From Candidatus Cloacimonadota bacterium (GTDB lineage Bacteria; Cloacimonadota; Cloacimonadia; Cloacimonadales; TCS61), in assembly GCA_030628755.1 (NCBI GenBank), contig DAOVQH010000089.1, positions 1 through 8,293 of the forward strand: DNA of 8,293 bases, written 5' to 3'. The translations under genes were made by a program, and so were the position numbers. Positions 5,368 through 8,293 of the stretch are shown here, piece by piece (position 1 is the first letter of the stretch; the number at the start of each line of letters is the position of its first letter). The notes under the pieces were generated by a model. It saw nothing but the letters and a program-made list of their open reading frames with translations, was not told where the DNA came from and ran no database searches.

Positions 5368-8293
5368 ATGAAAAAAGTAGTATATCCCATAATTTTCATA
5401 TTGTTTTTTGCTTCTTTTTCCTCAGCAGAAGTATTTTTACAACGATTCTATCTGGAAGGTTATGCCCCGCTTAAGGGAAATGAGATCGATTTCTTTAAAC
5501 TCCATGAAGGATATTCCATAACGAGCCATCCAAGAAACATGTTAAGTGGTGTCAAACTTACAACAGAAAAAGAGATAGATTACGAAGAGAGAACGGTCAA
5601 ATTTCTTGTAAAATATAATAAAATAGAACTTTATCCAACAGTTTATATTACCCTGGATAGTTATGCTCAGAATAATTTTTGTAAGATTTTTCGAAATCTT
5701 GTAAAAGAAAATAGCAAAGAACTTCTGAGCGCTAAAGATAGAGCAGAAGGTGCTGGTATAATTCCCGAAATTGTCATTGACTTACCCAAAATCGCTCTCC
5801 CTAAAGCAGTCCGTAAATTCATGGGTAACAAAGCTGGCAGGCTCAGTTTGGATGGCAGCCAGAAGTTAACCTTCTCAGGCAGTAGTACTTCAAGAAATGA
5901 ACCGGGTGATGAAGATGATCGCAAACAGGATTTTGACCTTCAGATGCGACAGGACCTTAATCTAAGATTGAAAGGAACAATCGGTGAGAAAATACATGTG
6001 AATGTAACCCACCAGTCCACTTCAGATGAAGACGTTATGCCTACCCCGACTGAGATAAATGTAAACTATGAGGGTAATGAAGATGAAGTTGTAAGATCTA
6101 TAGATGGGGGAAACATTTCTCTGAGCCTGAGTGGATCCAAGTTCTTCAGATATAGTGCGTCCTCAGAGGGTTTATTCGGAATTAAATCCGGTTTGGAAGC
6201 AGGTAACTTGAAGATAACGACAATTCTGGGCAAGGATGAAGCTAAAAAGAGCACGCAGAGATTCAAAGGAAGTACCCAGGCAGATTCAACTGTGATCGAG
6301 AGCAGGAATTTTGTTAAAAGAACCCACTATTTTATTGATCAGCCTGAGTTGCTTTACAAACTCTACGATGAAGAGTTCGGAATCGAAGGTGTGGACTATC
6401 CTCATGGCTGGAAAGATAATGCTATAGCAACTGCACCCAACGGAGAATGGTACTTAACTTCTACGGGTGCGGATCTTCTGCCCGATCCTGATGAAGAGGT
6501 TACCCTCTATGTTGATGATGGAAATGCAAGTAATAATAATATAACCATAGAAGGAATCGAAATTATTAATCCTGATATTACATATCACTTTGATATTATG
6601 ACAGAAGGTACTGATTTTATCATCGATTACGATGCCGGTCTTGTCATTCTAACCTTATCGCAAAATATCAGTAAATTATATACAATTGGTATTACCTATA
6701 CCCGGATAGATGGGCAGGTTATAGGAAATGATTTATCTACACCGGTTGAAGTAAAACTTCTGCGTAAAAGTAATCAGGATTTCACTGATGTAGATTACTG
6801 GAACCTGCAGGTCAGGAATATCTACAGCCTCGGTATGCAAAGTATAAAAAATGAAGGCTTTGACCTGAATGTCTATTCCCTTACGGAAAGTAACACCCCT
6901 GACTATAATATCCCCCCAGGTCTTATTGAAGAAACCATGACCTATAATGAATATCTTCGTCTGGACAGCAATGTGGATGGGGTGATCAATGGGGATGATA
7001 AGCCTATCCATCTCGACATAGGTTATATAGTATTTCCGTTCCTTAGACCATTTTATTCTCTGGAAGACAGCCTGATTTATGTTGAAGAAGAGGTTCAATA
7101 TAATGAATTCTACAATTACATTTCAGTGAAGGGTAAGATTGGTCGTGATCAGATTGACCTGAGACAGATGAATATTTTACAAGGAAGTGTAATCATCAAG
7201 ATCGGACCAAACAAAAAGAAACTTGTAGAAAATATAGACTATATAGTTGACTATGATTTTGGAATAATTACCTTTCTGACTGCGGAAGGTAAAGATTCCG
7301 ATGTTGATATCGATATCAGTTTTCAATATAAACCTCTCTTCTCTGTTGAGAGTAAAACCATCTTGGGATTTCGAGCTGATATGAAATTCAACGACAACTT
7401 GAAATTAGGTGGAACCTTTATTTATCAATCGGAAAAAGTTAAGGAAGACAGACCTAAAATCGGAAATGAAAACCGTAGTATAATCCTAACTGATATTGAT
7501 GGTGAGATTGAATACGAACTTCCCTTCCTTACCAGGGCTATCGACTGGCTTCCTCTGATAAAAACTGATGAGGAATCATCGGTTACTCTGTCCGGAGAAG
7601 TGGCTATGAGTATTCCCAGAATATATGGTAGTCCCAAGCAGAAAGATAAAAAGGAAGCCTACGTTGATGATATGGAATCCATTCTTGATACTTACCCTCT
7701 GGGTGTAACCAGAGGGTCATGGGACCCCGCCAGCAGACCTGGTGAATTTCCAAACGGGAATTATGTAAATTATGGAAGAGCCAAGATAAATTTTTACAAT
7801 CCTCAGGATATTTATGCCCGGGAAGTATTTGACCCTGAATCTCTTACAGAAAAGGAAGAGCGGGAAAAGGTTTCGGTTTTAGCCTGTAAGATAAAGCCAC
7901 TGGACTTAGGGATGCCTGGAATGGACCTCAAACACTGGGCTGGTGTAATGAAATACATTGGTAATGAGGTCGACTTTTCCAAGAAGAAATATATAGAAAT
8001 TTTGGCCAAGGTGGACACACTTAACAATCAGCCCACCAAACCGGTTATCATCCACATCGACCTGGGAAAGGTGAACGAAAACTTCTATACCTTTACCGAT
8101 GAGAACGGAGAAGGTATTCTGGATATGGAAGATGGACTGGTTGCACGTGACGGTATTCTCGACGGACCGGAGGATGTTGGTCTGGATAGAATACCAGATG
8201 GGGAACCCGGGGATGATCCTCATGATAATTACAGCGATATAGAAATTAAGATCAACGGGGAGACAGAATACCCGGAGATCAATGGAACAGAAG
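5368..8293 (+). CDS. sprA: SprA-like outer-membrane protein (T9SS translocon family), N-terminal 975 codons
   Basis: The frame runs from ATG 5368 to the right edge with no stop, so the 3' end is missing; SprA proteins usually exceed 2,000 residues. In-frame TAA at 5359-5361 makes this ATG the only good start, and no clear Shine-Dalgarno precedes it. Residues 1-20 form a signal peptide ending FSSA before E21. SprA-like signs, from family knowledge: a segment with NVTHQSTS (212-219) and GNISLSLSGSKFF (about 247-259) followed by LFGIKSGLEAGNLKITTILG, matching the SprA N-terminal pattern (GNVS-x-L-x-GS ... LFG-x-K-x-x-L-x-x-G-x-L); AYVDDMES (764-771), like the SprA YIDDFEG motif, followed by SWDP; DFSKKKYIEI; and IHIDLGKVNEN. 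SprA forms the huge outer-membrane channel of type IX secretion in Bacteroidota. Two EF-hand/dockerin-like loops occur at residues 533-544 and 911-922. It is probably co-transcribed with coaX. A related SprA-like protein with another role remains possible. Confidence 0.82.
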   Translation, partial: MKKVVYPIIFILFFASFSSAEVFLQRFYLEGYAPLKGNEIDFFKLHEGYSITSHPRNMLSGVKLTTEKEIDYEERTVKFLVKYNKIELYPTVYITLDSYAQNNFCKIFRNLVKENSKELLSAKDRAEGAGIIPEIVIDLPKIALPKAVRKFMGNKAGRLSLDGSQKLTFSGSSTSRNEPGDEDDRKQDFDLQMRQDLNLRLKGTIGEKIHVNVTHQSTSDEDVMPTPTEINVNYEGNEDEVVRSIDGGNISLSLSGSKFFRYSASSEGLFGIKSGLEAGNLKITTILGKDEAKKSTQRFKGSTQADSTVIESRNFVKRTHYFIDQPELLYKLYDEEFGIEGVDYPHGWKDNAIATAPNGEWYLTSTGADLLPDPDEEVTLYVDDGNASNNNITIEGIEIINPDITYHFDIMTEGTDFIIDYDAGLVILTLSQNISKLYTIGITYTRIDGQVIGNDLSTPVEVKLLRKSNQDFTDVDYWNLQVRNIYSLGMQSIKNEGFDLNVYSLTESNTPDYNIPPGLIEETMTYNEYLRLDSNVDGVINGDDKPIHLDIGYIVFPFLRPFYSLEDSLIYVEEEVQYNEFYNYISVKGKIGRDQIDLRQMNILQGSVIIKIGPNKKKLVENIDYIVDYDFGIITFLTAEGKDSDVDIDISFQYKPLFSVESKTILGFRADMKFNDNLKLGGTFIYQSEKVKEDRPKIGNENRSIILTDIDGEIEYELPFLTRAIDWLPLIKTDEESSVTLSGEVAMSIPRIYGSPKQKDKKEAYVDDMESILDTYPLGVTRGSWDPASRPGEFPNGNYVNYGRAKINFYNPQDIYAREVFDPESLTEKEEREKVSVLACKIKPLDLGMPGMDLKHWAGVMKYIGNEVDFSKKKYIEILAKVDTLNNQPTKPVIIHIDLGKVNENFYTFTDENGEGILDMEDGLVARDGILDGPEDVGLDRIPDGEPGDDPHDNYSDIEIKINGETEYPEINGTE

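Noticed and set aside
5667..8223. Several antisense open frames of 66-121 codons on the minus strand
   Set aside because: They lie opposite the continuous 975-codon SprA-like frame, have low-complexity or unrecognisable sequence, and lack ribosome sites; they are shadows of the coding strand.
5353..8293. The right third of the window as non-coding or as a broken gene
   Set aside because: Codon-by-codon reading from 5368 finds no stop or frameshift to the end; the gene simply runs off the window.

Overview
The window looks like a chromosomal piece of an AT-rich Gram-negative bacterium from the Fibrobacteres-Chlorobi-Bacteroidetes (FCB) superphylum. The evidence is a SprA-type outer-membrane protein (the type IX secretion translocon family), a C-terminal fragment of an outer-membrane beta-barrel, and promoters that fit the Bacteroidota pattern TTG(N18-19)TAnnTTTG. 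The general look of the proteins suggests Candidatus Cloacimonadota or a near relative, but that is an impression from memory and not proof. No mobile element, CRISPR array, tRNA or rRNA is visible.

Layout. (1) Positions 1-1441 hold four closely spaced plus-strand genes: the 3' end of an outer-membrane beta-barrel protein, a 65-aa two-helix membrane protein, a 141-aa four-helix membrane protein of a conserved but unnamed family that starts at TTG, and an 87-aa soluble orphan. (2) Positions 1596-1877 hold one minus-strand gene for a 93-aa protein with a very acidic tail. It is divergent from the next group. (3) Positions 1963-4148 hold a two-gene operon: a 474-aa exported protein of unknown function, overlapping tatD by one base. 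(4) Positions 4165-4443 are a self-contained unit with a promoter, a 56-aa 2[4Fe-4S] ferredoxin gene and an intrinsic terminator. (5) From 4448 to the right edge a promoter precedes coaX (type III pantothenate kinase). After 15 bases comes a very large gene whose first 975 codons are in the window and which has no stop before the edge. It is a SprA-like protein with a signal peptide.

How the genes fit together. Most of the products are envelope proteins (beta-barrel, small membrane proteins, an exported orphan, SprA) mixed with core metabolism (coenzyme A synthesis, ferredoxin, TatD hydrolase). SprA forms the outer-membrane channel of the type IX secretion system in Bacteroidota, so the organism probably secretes proteins that carry C-terminal sorting domains, although none is seen here. 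The most interesting details are two dockerin/EF-hand-like calcium loops in the SprA-like protein, the unknown exported protein tied to tatD, and the conserved unnamed membrane family. I see no clear case for an entirely new multi-gene system.
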